Positions 6,541 to 16,558 of a stretch of DNA of 45,366 bases are shown here, one piece after another. The stretch's first letter is position 1, and the number at the start of each line of letters is the position of its first letter. Made by a program: the position numbers and the translations under genes. A model generated the notes under the pieces. That model was given only the letters and a program-made list of their open reading frames with translations. It did not search any database and was not told the DNA's origin. The stretch is from Microbacterium barkeri. Lineage in GTDB: Bacteria; Actinomycetota; Actinomycetes; Actinomycetales; Microbacteriaceae. Where the stretch lies: contig NZ_BSEJ01000021.1 in assembly GCF_027921765.1 (NCBI RefSeq), positions 1 to 45,366 on the forward strand, given 5' to 3'.

Positions 6541-7563
6541 GTGCTCGATCCCGCCATCGCCGCCGTCCGCCTCGCCGTGCGCACCGCGCTCGCTCCGCTG
6601 GAGGGGTCGGCCGCGACCGTCCTCGTCGCCCTGTCCGGCGGCGCCGACTCGCTCGCGCTCGCAGCGGCGGCCGCCTTCGAGGCCCCGCGGCTCGGCCTCC
6701 GCGTCGCGAGCGTCACGGTCGATCACGGGCTGCAGGACGGGTCGGCGGAGGTCGCCGCGCGAGCCGCCGAGCAGGCGCGGATGGCCGGGGTGGCGGATGC
6801 CCGGATCGTGCGCGTCGAGGTGGTCGCGGAGGGCGGGCCCGAGGCCGCGGCCCGCACGGCGCGCTACGCGGCCCTGCGCGAGGCTGCGGCGGAGACCGGC
6901 GCCGTCGCCGTGCTCCTCGGCCACACCCTCGACGACCAGGCCGAGACCGTCCTCCTCGGGCTCGCGCGCGGCGCGGGCGCCGGGAGCCTCGCGGGCATGG
7001 CGCCGCGCCGCGACGAGCGCGGACTGGCCTGGATCCGCCCGCTCCTGGCCATCCGACGCGAGCAGACCCACGGCTTCTGCGAGGCCTCGGGGCTCGAGCC
7101 GTGGCACGATCCGCACAACGCCGACGCGCGCTTCTCCCGCGTGCGGGTGCGGCGCGCGGTCCTCCCCGTGCTCGAGGCCGAGCTGGGCCCCGGCGTCGCG
7201 CTCGCGCTCGCCCGGACGGCCGAGCAGCTGCGGGAGGACAACGAGGCCTTCGCCGAGATGATCGACGAGACGATCGAGGACATCGTCGAGCACATCGAAG
7301 CGGGCATCGCGATCTCGGTGTCCGCGCTCGCCGCCAACCCGCCCGCGCTCCGGCACCGGATCATCCGCCATGTCGCGCAGAGCGAGTTCGGCGCGAGCCT
7401 CACGCGCACGCAGACCCTCGAGGTCGCGCGGCTCGTCTCCGACTGGCAGGGCCAGGGGCCGATCGACCTCCCGGGCTTCGTCGCCGACCGGCGCGGAGCG
7501 CTCATCGCGTTCACGGCCCGCAGCACGGAGCAGGGGAGCGAGGAGCAGGGGAGCGCGGGGTGA
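6541..7563 (+). CDS. tilS: tRNA(Ile)-lysidine synthetase
   Basis: A 340-residue PP-loop ATPase that converts C34 of the CAU-anticodon tRNA-Ile to lysidine, so the tRNA reads AUA and is charged with isoleucine. The ATP-binding loop S-G-G-A-D-S sits at residues 32-37, and the family motifs V-D-H-G-L and L-G-H-T-L-D-D-Q-A-E-T follow. It is shorter than the E. coli enzyme, which has an extra C-terminal domain; the short form is usual in actinobacteria. The GTG start follows a leaderless-type -10 box. Its stop overlaps the next start (GTGA), so translation of the downstream membrane protein is probably coupled. The order tilS-hpt-ftsH is widely conserved. Confidence 0.95.
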   Translation: MLDPAIAAVRLAVRTALAPLEGSAATVLVALSGGADSLALAAAAAFEAPRLGLRVASVTVDHGLQDGSAEVAARAAEQARMAGVADARIVRVEVVAEGGPEAAARTARYAALREAAAETGAVAVLLGHTLDDQAETVLLGLARGAGAGSLAGMAPRRDERGLAWIRPLLAIRREQTHGFCEASGLEPWHDPHNADARFSRVRVRRAVLPVLEAELGPGVALALARTAEQLREDNEAFAEMIDETIEDIVEHIEAGIAISVSALAANPPALRHRIIRHVAQSEFGASLTRTQTLEVARLVSDWQGQGPIDLPGFVADRRGALIAFTARSTEQGSEEQGSAG

Positions 7564-8756
7564 GCGGACCGCGCGACACCGAGCCGCTCCCGGTCGGGCC
7601 GGCGCTCGCGTTCGCGGCAGGCCTCGCGCGGACGACGGGCGGGGCCTTCGTCGCCTCGGGGATCGTCTTCGTCGTCGTGCTCGTCACGGGCATCATCGGC
7701 GAGGAGGCGTACTCCCTCCCGTCGGTGTTCGACGCGATGCTCCGCGCGCTCATGGGCGGCGTCCTCGTCGTCACGGGCGCCGCGCTCCTCGTCGAGCTGC
7801 TCCGCGGCATCGCCGAGCGGAGGATGCGGCTGCGCGCGGCCGAGCGCCGGCACGCACAGCCGACCGCGCCGCGCGTGCCGGTCGTCGAGGCGCGGCGCCT
7901 CCGCGAGGATCCGTACGGCGGCATCATGGTGCTCGCCTGGTTCGCCGTCGTCCTCGGCCCCGTCACGGCGCTCGTCGACCTCGTCTCGGGCTTCGACTAC
8001 GACGGCATCGCCCTGCTCGCCGGAGTGGGGATCACCCTCGCCGCGGTCGGGCTCTTCGCGCTGCGCGGCTGGCTCGGCCGGCGCTGGGAAGCGCGGGCGA
8101 AGCGCCTGCCGGGGCCCGGCGGCGGCGCGCGGATGGCCCATCCGCGGCCCGCAGGCGCGAAGCGGCGCGAAGGGCGGTGGGCCGCAGCGGGCTTCGCGCT
8201 GCAGCTCGGCGCCTACGTGTTCTTCGCCGGCGTCCTGCTGCGTCAGCCGTGCCGCGACTGCGACCCCGTCGACTACGGCGGCGGCCCGATCGAGGGCGTC
8301 ATCGATGCGCTGGTGAGCGTCGGCGGGGTGCTGATCCTCATCCCGATCGCCCTCCTGCTGCTCTCGACGGTCCCGTTCCTCGTCCGCACCGCGGTCCTCG
8401 AGCGGCGGACGCTCCGGGCCGCGCGCGAGGACGCCCTCTCGCCATCCGCGGACGTCGACGCGCAGCTGACCGGAGCCGGCGCGCTCTCGCACCTCGCGTC
8501 GGGCCTCACCGTGACCGGCTTCCTGCTCGTCATCCTCGGCGCGACCCCGTGGACCGTGCTCGCGAACGACTCGGCGGGCGACGACGACATCGCGGCGCTC
8601 GCGGCCTTCCAGCCGCTCCTCGCCCCCGGCTGGGCGCTCATCGCCGCCGGGCTCGCGGTGGGCATCGCCGGGGTCGTCGAGACGCGTGCGCGCAGGGCCG
8701 CGATCCACCGCGCGCTCCCGCAATACGACGTCGGGGTCGCAGCGGAGGAGTCGTAG
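7560..8756 (+). CDS. Polytopic membrane protein of unknown function
   Basis: A 398-residue protein with about eight predicted membrane segments (for example the stretches around residues 28-46, 60-82, 121-143, 149-171 and 207-227). Arg-rich cytoplasmic loops separate them, and a C-R-D-C pair follows the fifth helix. I recognise no named family or catalytic motif. The GTG at 7560 overlaps the tilS stop by four bases, with GGGGAG just upstream, so it is probably translated together with tilS. Its place between tilS and hpt, genes normally adjacent, suggests a lineage-specific insertion into that conserved order. Confidence 0.75.
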   Translation: MSGPRDTEPLPVGPALAFAAGLARTTGGAFVASGIVFVVVLVTGIIGEEAYSLPSVFDAMLRALMGGVLVVTGAALLVELLRGIAERRMRLRAAERRHAQPTAPRVPVVEARRLREDPYGGIMVLAWFAVVLGPVTALVDLVSGFDYDGIALLAGVGITLAAVGLFALRGWLGRRWEARAKRLPGPGGGARMAHPRPAGAKRREGRWAAAGFALQLGAYVFFAGVLLRQPCRDCDPVDYGGGPIEGVIDALVSVGGVLILIPIALLLLSTVPFLVRTAVLERRTLRAAREDALSPSADVDAQLTGAGALSHLASGLTVTGFLLVILGATPWTVLANDSAGDDDIAALAAFQPLLAPGWALIAAGLAVGIAGVVETRARRAAIHRALPQYDVGVAAEES

Positions 8757-8759
8757 GAT
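8754..8759 (+). promoter_or_regulatory. -10 box of a leaderless promoter for hpt
   Basis: TAGGAT lies seven bases before the ATG at 8767 and is identical to the box before the small gene at 20126. It supports 8767 over the earlier in-frame ATG at 8758, which lies inside the box. Confidence 0.5.
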
Positions 8760-8766
8760 GGCCTCC

Positions 8767-9318
8767 ATGCGTGCTGCCGACATCTCCGGTGACCTCGACC
8801 GCGTTCTCGTGACCGAGGAGGAGATCCAGGCCAAGCTCCGCGAGCTCGCCGCGCAGGTCGAGAAGGACTACGAGGGCAAGAAGCTCCTCCTCGTCGGCGT
8901 GCTCAAGGGTGCCGTCATGGTGATGGCCGACTTCATGCGCTGCCTCACGCGCGAGGTCGTCATGGACTGGATGGCGGTGTCGAGCTACGGCACGAGCACG
9001 AAGTCGAGCGGCGTCGTGCAGATCCGGAAGGACCTCGACACCGACCTCGAGGGCTACCACGTGCTCATCGTCGAGGACATCATCGACTCCGGCCTCACCC
9101 TCAGCTGGCTGCTCAGCAACTTCGCCTCGCGCGGCGCCGAGTCGATCGAGGTGCTCGCGCTCCTGCGCAAGCCCGACGCGGCCAAGGTCGAGATCGACTG
9201 CCGCTACCTCGGGTTCGACATCCCCAACGAGTTCGTGGTCGGCTACGGCCTCGACTACGCCGAGCACTACCGCAACCTGCGCGACGTCGCCGTGCTCGCG
9301 CCGCACGTCTACGCCTGA
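8767..9318 (+). CDS. hpt: Hypoxanthine phosphoribosyltransferase
   Basis: A 183-residue purine-salvage enzyme that joins PRPP with hypoxanthine (or guanine) to make IMP or GMP. The PRPP-binding motif V-L-I-V-E-D-I-I-D-S-G is clear in the middle of the protein. G-V-L-K-G-A near residue 40 is the PPi loop, and the C-terminal D-Y-A-E-H-Y-R-N-L base-binding strand is standard. An ATG at 8758 (M-A-S-M-R-A-A-D) is also in frame with GGAGGAG seven bases before it. 8767 was preferred because of the TAGGAT box. The tilS-hpt-ftsH linkage is a common bacterial arrangement. Confidence 0.95.
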   Translation: MRAADISGDLDRVLVTEEEIQAKLRELAAQVEKDYEGKKLLLVGVLKGAVMVMADFMRCLTREVVMDWMAVSSYGTSTKSSGVVQIRKDLDTDLEGYHVLIVEDIIDSGLTLSWLLSNFASRGAESIEVLALLRKPDAAKVEIDCRYLGFDIPNEFVVGYGLDYAEHYRNLRDVAVLAPHVYA

Positions 9319-9342
9319 CGTACGCCGTGGGCGAATCCCAGT

Positions 9343-9369
9343 CGGCGCATAGACGCGCCGGGGTAGCCT
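9343..9369 (+). promoter_or_regulatory. ftsH promoter region with small hairpin
   Basis: CGGCGC-atagac-GCGCCG (9343-9360) is a 6-bp hairpin, directly followed by TAGCCT (9364-9369), a -10-like box 48 bases before the ftsH start. The hairpin could end hpt transcripts or bind a regulator; neither is proven. Confidence 0.35.
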
Positions 9370-9417
9370 GAGACGACTACGCGCTCGTCGCGTCGACGGG
9401 AGGAAGTCACCCCAGGT

Positions 9418-11421
<2,004 letters not shown>

Positions 11422-11432
11422 GGACGCGACGC

Positions 11433-12044
11433 GTGACCGTCGATCGGGAGCGCGTCGCGGCGCTCACCCGCGAGCTGCTCGTCGCGATCGGGGAGGACCC
11501 CGATCGCGCGGGTCTGCGGCAGACCCCGCAGCGCGTCGCCGACGCGTACGCCGAGTTCTTCGCGGGCGTGGGCCAGGACGCCGCCGAGCCCCTCGCGCAC
11601 ACCATCAGCGTCAGCCGCGGCCCCGCGCCGGACACGCTCCCGTCTGGCGCGGTCCTGCTCCGGGGCGTGCGCTTCCGCTCGGTCTGCGAGCACCATCTGC
11701 TGCCGTTCATCGGGCACGCCCATATCGCGTACCTCCCCGGTGAGCAGGTGGTCGGCCTCGGCGCGCTGCCGAAGGTCGTCGACGTGCTCGCCGCGCGCCC
11801 GCAGGTGCAGGAGCGGCTCGGCGAGCAGATCGCCGACACGATCGCGGGCTCGCTCGACACCCGCGGCGTCGTCGTCGTGCTCGACGCCGTCCACCAGTGC
11901 GTGACGATGCGCGGCGGCCGTCAGAGCGACAGCTCGACGGTGACGGTGGCGGCCCGCGGAGAGCTCGCCGAGCCCGCGGCGCGGGGCGAGATCGTGTCGC
12001 TCATCGCGCTCGGGGGCGGAATCGCCCACGAGGACCTCGCATGA
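11433..12044 (+). CDS. folE: GTP cyclohydrolase I
   Basis: A 203-residue enzyme that opens GTP to 7,8-dihydroneopterin triphosphate, the first step of tetrahydrofolate synthesis. Zinc ligands are visible: Cys85 and His88 in C-E-H-H-L-L-P-F, and Cys156 in H-Q-C-V-T-M-R-G. The GLGxxPK-like G-L-G-A-L-P-K loop is also present. The GTG at 11433 gives the usual length; the frame opens earlier but would run back into ftsH. Its stop overlaps the folP start (ATGA). It is the first gene of the fol operon. Confidence 0.96.
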   Translation: MTVDRERVAALTRELLVAIGEDPDRAGLRQTPQRVADAYAEFFAGVGQDAAEPLAHTISVSRGPAPDTLPSGAVLLRGVRFRSVCEHHLLPFIGHAHIAYLPGEQVVGLGALPKVVDVLAARPQVQERLGEQIADTIAGSLDTRGVVVVLDAVHQCVTMRGGRQSDSSTVTVAARGELAEPAARGEIVSLIALGGGIAHEDLA

Positions 12045-12832
12045 CCTCCATCTGGGGCATCGTCAACGTCACGCCGGACTCGTTCTCGGATGGCGGCGCC
12101 CACTACGCGGCCGACGACGCGATCGCGCACGGCCGGCTTCTGCGCGAGGGCGGCGCGACCGTGCTCGACGTCGGCGGCGAGTCGACCCGTCCCGGCGCGG
12201 AGCCGGTGGGCGCGGAGGTCGAGATCGCGCGCATCCTGCCCGTCATCCGCACCCTCGCGGCCGACGGCGCCACCGTGAGCGTCGACACCTACCGCGCCGC
12301 CACCGCCGAGGCCGCGATCGACGCAGGGGCCGCGATCGTCAACGACGTCTCGGGCGGCCTGGCCGATCCGGCGATCCTCGATGTCGTCGCCGAGCGGGGC
12401 GTCGACATCGCCCTCGGCCACTGGCGCGGCCCGTCATCCGACATGTACGCGCAGGCGACCTACACGCACATCGGCCGCGAGGTCGCCGACGAGCTCTCGG
12501 CGCGCGCGGAGGCCGCGATCGCCGCGGGCGTCGCGCGCGAGCGGGTCATCCTCGACCCGGGCATCGGGTTCGCGAAGCGCGGCGAGCAGAACTGGGCGCT
12601 CCTGCGGGAGCTCGACGCGATCGTCGGCCTCGGGTACCGGGTGCTCGTCGGGACATCGCGCAAGCGGTTCCTCGCCTCGGCGCTCGGCGAGGAGACGACC
12701 CTCGAGCGGCGGGATCTCGCGACAGCGGTCACGAGCGTGCTCGCCGTGCAGGCCGGTGCGTGGGGCGTGCGCGTGCACGACGCGGCGGCGACCCGCGACG
12801 CGCTCGCGGTCGCACGGGAATGGAAGGGCTGA
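12041..12832 (+). CDS. folP: Dihydropteroate synthase
   Basis: A 263-residue TIM-barrel enzyme that condenses hydroxymethyl-dihydropterin pyrophosphate with p-aminobenzoate to give dihydropteroate; in general it is the sulfonamide target. The first signature V-N-V-T-P-D-S-F-S-D-G-G is at residues 8-19 and the second, L-D-V-G-G-E-S-T-R-P-G, follows near residue 44. The pterin-site motifs V-S-V-D-T, I-V-N-D-V-S-G, L-D-P-G-I-G-F and G-T-S-R-K-R are all there. The ATG overlaps the folE stop by four bases, and folB begins three bases after its stop. Confidence 0.97.
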   Translation: MTSIWGIVNVTPDSFSDGGAHYAADDAIAHGRLLREGGATVLDVGGESTRPGAEPVGAEVEIARILPVIRTLAADGATVSVDTYRAATAEAAIDAGAAIVNDVSGGLADPAILDVVAERGVDIALGHWRGPSSDMYAQATYTHIGREVADELSARAEAAIAAGVARERVILDPGIGFAKRGEQNWALLRELDAIVGLGYRVLVGTSRKRFLASALGEETTLERRDLATAVTSVLAVQAGAWGVRVHDAAATRDALAVAREWKG

Positions 12833-12835
12833 GGG

Positions 12836-13213
12836 ATGAATCCATTCGACATGATCGAGCTCCGCGGGCTCACCGCGTTCGGGCGCCACGGCGTCTACGA
12901 GGCCGAGCGCGCGGAGGGGCAGGACTTCACCGTCGACCTGCGGCTGCACGTCGACACCGCCCGTGCCGCCGAGACCGACGACATCGCCGACACCGTGCAC
13001 TACGGCGAGCTCGCCGAGAAGGTCGTCGCGATCGTCGAGGGCGAGCCGGTCGATCTCATCGAGACGCTCGCGCACCGCATCGCCGACGCGGTGCTCGAGG
13101 ACGAGCGCGTGCACGGCGTCCTCGTCACCGTGCACAAGCCGCACGCGCCCATCCGCGCGCGCTTCTCGGATGTCTCGGTCACGGTGCACCGCCTGCGTCA
13201 GGAGCGCGCATGA
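12836..13213 (+). CDS. folB: Dihydroneopterin aldolase
   Basis: A 125-residue enzyme that cleaves dihydroneopterin to hydroxymethyl-dihydropterin and glycolaldehyde. Its features are the N-terminal L-R-G-L-T-A-F-G-R-H-G-V-Y strand, the catalytic region V-H-Y-G-E-L, the D-L-I-E-T-L-A-H-R-I-A pterin-binding helix and the C-terminal V-H-K-P-H-A-P-I strand. Length and order match the family, which works as a homo-octamer. It lies directly between folP and folK, and its stop overlaps the folK start (ATGA). Confidence 0.96.
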   Translation: MNPFDMIELRGLTAFGRHGVYEAERAEGQDFTVDLRLHVDTARAAETDDIADTVHYGELAEKVVAIVEGEPVDLIETLAHRIADAVLEDERVHGVLVTVHKPHAPIRARFSDVSVTVHRLRQERA

Positions 13214-13761
13214 CCGCCGGCCGCCGCCCCGACCCGCCGCTGCGCCCCCTCGCGGCGCCGCCCGCGCCTCGCCGCCGTGAGCCCGTGACCGCCGTCGTCG
13301 CGCTCGGCGCGAACCTCGGCGACCGCGCGGCAACCCTCGCCGCCGCCGTGCGCGAGCTCGACCGGCTGCCGCTCACGGATCGGGTGGTCTGCTCCTCCGC
13401 CCACGAGTCCGTCGCCGTCACGCTGGACGGCCCCGATGCCGAGGCGCCGGCGTACCTCAACGCGGTGGCCCTCGTGACGACGCGCCTCGCGCCGAGCGTG
13501 CTCCTCGGGTTCCTGCACGCGATCGAGGAGCGGCACGGGCGTGTGCGCCGCGAGCGCTGGGGCGACCGGACCCTCGACCTTGACCTCGTGGCCTACGGCG
13601 ACGTCGTCTCCGACGACCCCCGGCTCACCATCCCGCACCCGCGGGCAGCCGAGCGCGACTTCGTGCTCGGCCCGTGGCTCGAGGTCGACCCCGACGCCGA
13701 GCTCCCTGGTGCCGGACGCGTCGACGCCCTCCTCGCGCGACTCCGCGGAGCCGCGCCGTGA
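13210..13761 (+). CDS. folK: HPPK: 2-amino-4-hydroxy-6-hydroxymethyldihydropteridine diphosphokinase
   Basis: A 183-residue kinase that transfers pyrophosphate from ATP to hydroxymethyl-dihydropterin. V-A-L-G-A-N-L-G-D-R opens the fold and Y-L-N-A-V-A-L-V-T-T follows. The signature R-W-G-D-R-T-L-D-L-D-L carries the two Mg-binding aspartates, and I-P-H-P-R and F-V-L-G-P-W complete it. About 27 Pro/Arg-rich residues precede the fold when the ATG overlapping the folB stop is used; a GTG near 13285 would remove most of them. The overlap with folB argues for the longer form. The stop overlaps the next start (GTGA). Confidence 0.94.
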   Translation: MTAGRRPDPPLRPLAAPPAPRRREPVTAVVALGANLGDRAATLAAAVRELDRLPLTDRVVCSSAHESVAVTLDGPDAEAPAYLNAVALVTTRLAPSVLLGFLHAIEERHGRVRRERWGDRTLDLDLVAYGDVVSDDPRLTIPHPRAAERDFVLGPWLEVDPDAELPGAGRVDALLARLRGAAP

Positions 13762-14243
13762 GGCGGACGAGCCTCCTCGCGCTCCTCGTCGCCGCCCTGC
13801 TGGGCGGAGGCGGCGGCTTCCTGCTCGACCACCTCCTCACCTCGTCGGGGCGCTCGACCTTCGCGCCCTCGCTCATGCTGCCCGTGCTCCTCGTGCTCCT
13901 GGGCGCCCTGTGCCTCGCGCTCGCGTGGCCCGTGCGCCGCTCGGTGCGCGACCCCGACGCACCGCGCATCGACCCGTTCCGCGCACTGCGGATCGCGATG
14001 CTCTCGAAGTCGGCGAGCATCGTGGGGGCCGCGGTCACGGGCGCGGCGCTCGGCCTCCTCCTGTACGGCGCGACGCGTCCTGTGGCCCCCGCGCTAGGGT
14101 CGTTGGGGACGACCATCGCGAGCGCGATCGCGGGCGCACTGCTCGTGGGCGCGGCGCTGCTCGCAGAGCATTTCTGCACGCTGCCGAAGGATCCAGATGA
14201 GCGACAGCCCGACGACACCCCAGCCGGACTCGAACCAGACTGA
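13758..14243 (+). CDS. DUF3180 family membrane protein
   Basis: A 161-residue protein with four predicted membrane helices (near residues 4-24, 36-56, 82-105 and 116-138) and a polar Asp/Pro-rich tail. It matches the DUF3180 family by position and architecture. R-A-L-R-I-A-M-L-S-K-S-A-S-I-V-G in the central part and A-E-H-F-C near the C-terminus are what I recall as conserved. Function is unknown. It regularly follows folK in Microbacteriaceae and other actinobacteria. It starts with GTG on the folK stop, and its last 47 bases overlap the next gene in another frame. Confidence 0.85.
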   Translation: MRRTSLLALLVAALLGGGGGFLLDHLLTSSGRSTFAPSLMLPVLLVLLGALCLALAWPVRRSVRDPDAPRIDPFRALRIAMLSKSASIVGAAVTGAALGLLLYGATRPVAPALGSLGTTIASAIAGALLVGAALLAEHFCTLPKDPDERQPDDTPAGLEPD

Positions 14244-14904
14244 CCCCCAGACCCCGGCCCCGCTCACGCGCGCCGAGGCGCGCGCGGCCGCAGCCGCGCC
14301 ATCCGCAACCGCACCGGCCGCAGCCGTGCCATCCGCACCCGCGCCGGAGGCACCCGCCGGACCCGCACAGCCCGAGGTGCTCGACGCCGGCACCTTCACC
14401 GCGATCCGCGAGCCCCGCGGCGCCGGCCGACTCGCTCTCGACGGGGCGTGGCATCAGATCTCGCCCAAGTACGTCGTGTCTCAGCTCGTGCAGAACGCGA
14501 TCTTCCTCGCGATCGTGTGGGCCGCGGCTTTCGTCGTGGCCGAGGTCGCGCGCCTGGGCATGTGGGCGTGGATCGTCGCGGGTGCGATCACGGTCGTCAC
14601 GCTCCTGACCCTGATCGTGCTGCCGCGGCAGGCGCGCGCGCTCGGGTACATGCTGCGCGACGACGACATCGTGTTCCGCAAGGGCATCCTGTGGCAGCGG
14701 ATGGTCGCGGTGCCCTACGGCCGCATGCAGCTCGTCGACATCACGCACGGGCCCATGGACCGCGCGTTCGGCATCGCCAAGCTCAAGATGGTGACCGCCG
14801 CCGCGACCACGGGCGTGGAGATCCCCGGGATCAGCCAGGCGGCGGCCGAGGCGCTGCGCGACACGCTCATCGAGGTCGCCGAGACCCGCAGGACCGGGCT
14901 GTGA
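14197..14904 (+). CDS. PH domain-containing membrane protein (bPH2/YdbS-like)
   Basis: A 235-residue protein. It has a 60-residue Pro/Ala-rich tail, then W-H-Q-I-S-P, two membrane helices (about 94-114 and 122-142) and one bacterial PH domain of the bPH_2 type. That domain has R-D-D-D-I-V-F-R-K-G-I-L, the V-P-Y-G-R-M-Q-L-V-D core, G-I-A-K-L-K-M-V-T-A and a terminal helix. Such proteins usually occur as a two-gene set with a larger multi-domain partner, which follows here with a GTGA overlap. The role is unknown; membrane-envelope maintenance is a guess from the E. coli and Bacillus YdbS/YdbT pairs. Confidence 0.88.
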   Translation: MSDSPTTPQPDSNQTDPQTPAPLTRAEARAAAAAPSATAPAAAVPSAPAPEAPAGPAQPEVLDAGTFTAIREPRGAGRLALDGAWHQISPKYVVSQLVQNAIFLAIVWAAAFVVAEVARLGMWAWIVAGAITVVTLLTLIVLPRQARALGYMLRDDDIVFRKGILWQRMVAVPYGRMQLVDITHGPMDRAFGIAKLKMVTAAATTGVEIPGISQAAAEALRDTLIEVAETRRTGL

Positions 14905-16553
14905 CCGGTCAGCCTCCCAGCGCGGCGGAGACGGCCGAGGCGCCCGTCCTGCCCGGCGGCGGTTCGTCGTCGCTCGCCGACGGCGCCTGGCACCGGCTCC
15001 ACCCGCTCACGCCCCTGTTCAAGGGCGGGCTCGTGCTGCTCATCGTCGCGGGCATCGCGATCGGGAATGCGCGCGACCGGATCATCTTCTGGGTCGTCTC
15101 CCTCTTCACCCCCGAGGAGGCGCACGTCGAGGACTACGCGGGAGGGGCCCCCTTCGACTGGGTGCTCGCGAACAACCTCATCCTCGTGGCGCTCCTCGCC
15201 CTTGTGGGCGTGCTCGCGGTGCTCGTCCTCGCGTTCTGGCTCGTCTGGAGGTTCCAGCAGTTCCGGATCACCGACGAGCACGTCGAGGTGCGCAAGGGCA
15301 TCGTGTTCCGCTCGCACCGGCGGGCCCCGCTCGACCGCGTGCAGGGCGTGAACCTCACGCGCCCGTTCCCCGCGCGCCTCATCGGGATGGCCAAGCTCGA
15401 GGTCGTCGGCGCGGGCACCGACGCGAACGTCGCCCTCGAGTACCTCGCCACCCCGCGCGCGGAGGCCGTGCGCGCCGACATCCTCCGCCTCGCCTCGGGA
15501 GCGCGGGCCGCGCGGGAGGCTGCGCGCACCGGGCAGCCGGCGCCGCGCACCAGTGCGCGCGGACAGCTCGTCGGGCACCTCAACGACGGCGTGAGCGGCC
15601 TCATCGAGGGGGTCGACCTCTCCGACGTCGCGCCCGAGAGCGTCGTCAAGATCCCCACGGGCCGCCTCATCGGCTCGCAGGTGATCAGCGGCGTGCTGTG
15701 GCTGGTGTTCTTCGGCCTCCTGTTCGCCGTCGTCATGGCCTTCCTGCTCCCGATCGCCCTGGCCGACGGCGAGGGGCACATCGTGCTCCTCGGCGCGGGC
15801 CTCGGCACCGGCATCCCGCTCGTCCTCACGGCGGTCGCGATCACGTGGGCGCAGATCTCGAAGTCGCTGCGCTACGCGATCGCCCCGACGCCCGACGGTG
15901 TCCGCATCACCTACGGCCTGCTCACCACGGTCACCGAGACGCTCCCTCCGGGCCGCATCTTCGCGGTCGAGGTCTCGCAGTCGCTCCTGTGGCGGCCGTT
16001 CGGATGGTGGACCATCAAGATCAACCGGATGTCCGGCAAGAGCGCCGCGCAGCAGCAGTCGGGCAGCGCGCAGCAGTTCAACGTCGTCCTGCCGGTCGGC
16101 AAGCGCGCCGACGTCGAGCGCGTGCTCGCGCTCATCCTCCCCGACGCCCCGGTCGAGGATCTCCCGCTCGTCTGGGAGCACGGCATCCTCGGCCCGATCG
16201 AGGGCGACCCGTACCGCACGATGCCCGCGCGCGCCTGGTGGCGCCGCCCGGTCTCGTGGCGGCGCCACGGATACGCGATCACCGACTTCGGGCTCCTGCT
16301 GCGGCGTGGGCGCGTCTGGCGCAAGCTCGCGATCTTCCCCCTCGCGCGGCTCCAGGGCGTCTCGATCGCGCAGGGCCCCGTCGACCGCCTGCAGCGCGTC
16401 GCATGGGGGCAGGCGCACACGGTCGCCGGGCCCATCTCCGGCCAGGTCGTCGGCCTCGAGCGCGACGACGCCATCGCGCTCCTGCAGCGCGCGAGCCGCG
16501 GGGCGGTCGAGGCGGCATCGCGCGATCACACGCATCGCTGGGGCGAGAGGTAG
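14901..16553 (+). CDS. Multi-PH-domain membrane protein (YdbT-like)
   Basis: A 550-residue partner of the preceding gene. Four membrane helices arranged as pairs (around 37-57, 86-112, 255-275 and 285-310) separate three bPH_2 modules. Each module carries the same pattern: V-E-V-R-K-G-I-V...L-D-R-V-Q-G-V-N, then G-V-R-I-T-Y-G-L-L, and finally L-L-L-R-R-G-R-V...L-A-R-L-Q-G-V-S. The third module lacks its own helix pair. The start is a GTG overlapping the upstream stop, so the two proteins are likely made in fixed ratio and act as a complex. The biochemical function is not known. Confidence 0.88.
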   Translation: MTGQPPSAAETAEAPVLPGGGSSSLADGAWHRLHPLTPLFKGGLVLLIVAGIAIGNARDRIIFWVVSLFTPEEAHVEDYAGGAPFDWVLANNLILVALLALVGVLAVLVLAFWLVWRFQQFRITDEHVEVRKGIVFRSHRRAPLDRVQGVNLTRPFPARLIGMAKLEVVGAGTDANVALEYLATPRAEAVRADILRLASGARAAREAARTGQPAPRTSARGQLVGHLNDGVSGLIEGVDLSDVAPESVVKIPTGRLIGSQVISGVLWLVFFGLLFAVVMAFLLPIALADGEGHIVLLGAGLGTGIPLVLTAVAITWAQISKSLRYAIAPTPDGVRITYGLLTTVTETLPPGRIFAVEVSQSLLWRPFGWWTIKINRMSGKSAAQQQSGSAQQFNVVLPVGKRADVERVLALILPDAPVEDLPLVWEHGILGPIEGDPYRTMPARAWWRRPVSWRRHGYAITDFGLLLRRGRVWRKLAIFPLARLQGVSIAQGPVDRLQRVAWGQAHTVAGPISGQVVGLERDDAIALLQRASRGAVEAASRDHTHRWGER

Positions 16554-16558
16554 GGGGC

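Noticed and set aside
8758..8766. ATG at 8758 as the hpt start
   Set aside because: It lies inside the TAGGAT box. The ATG at 8767 fits the leaderless spacing seen elsewhere, though GGAGGAG upstream keeps 8758 possible.
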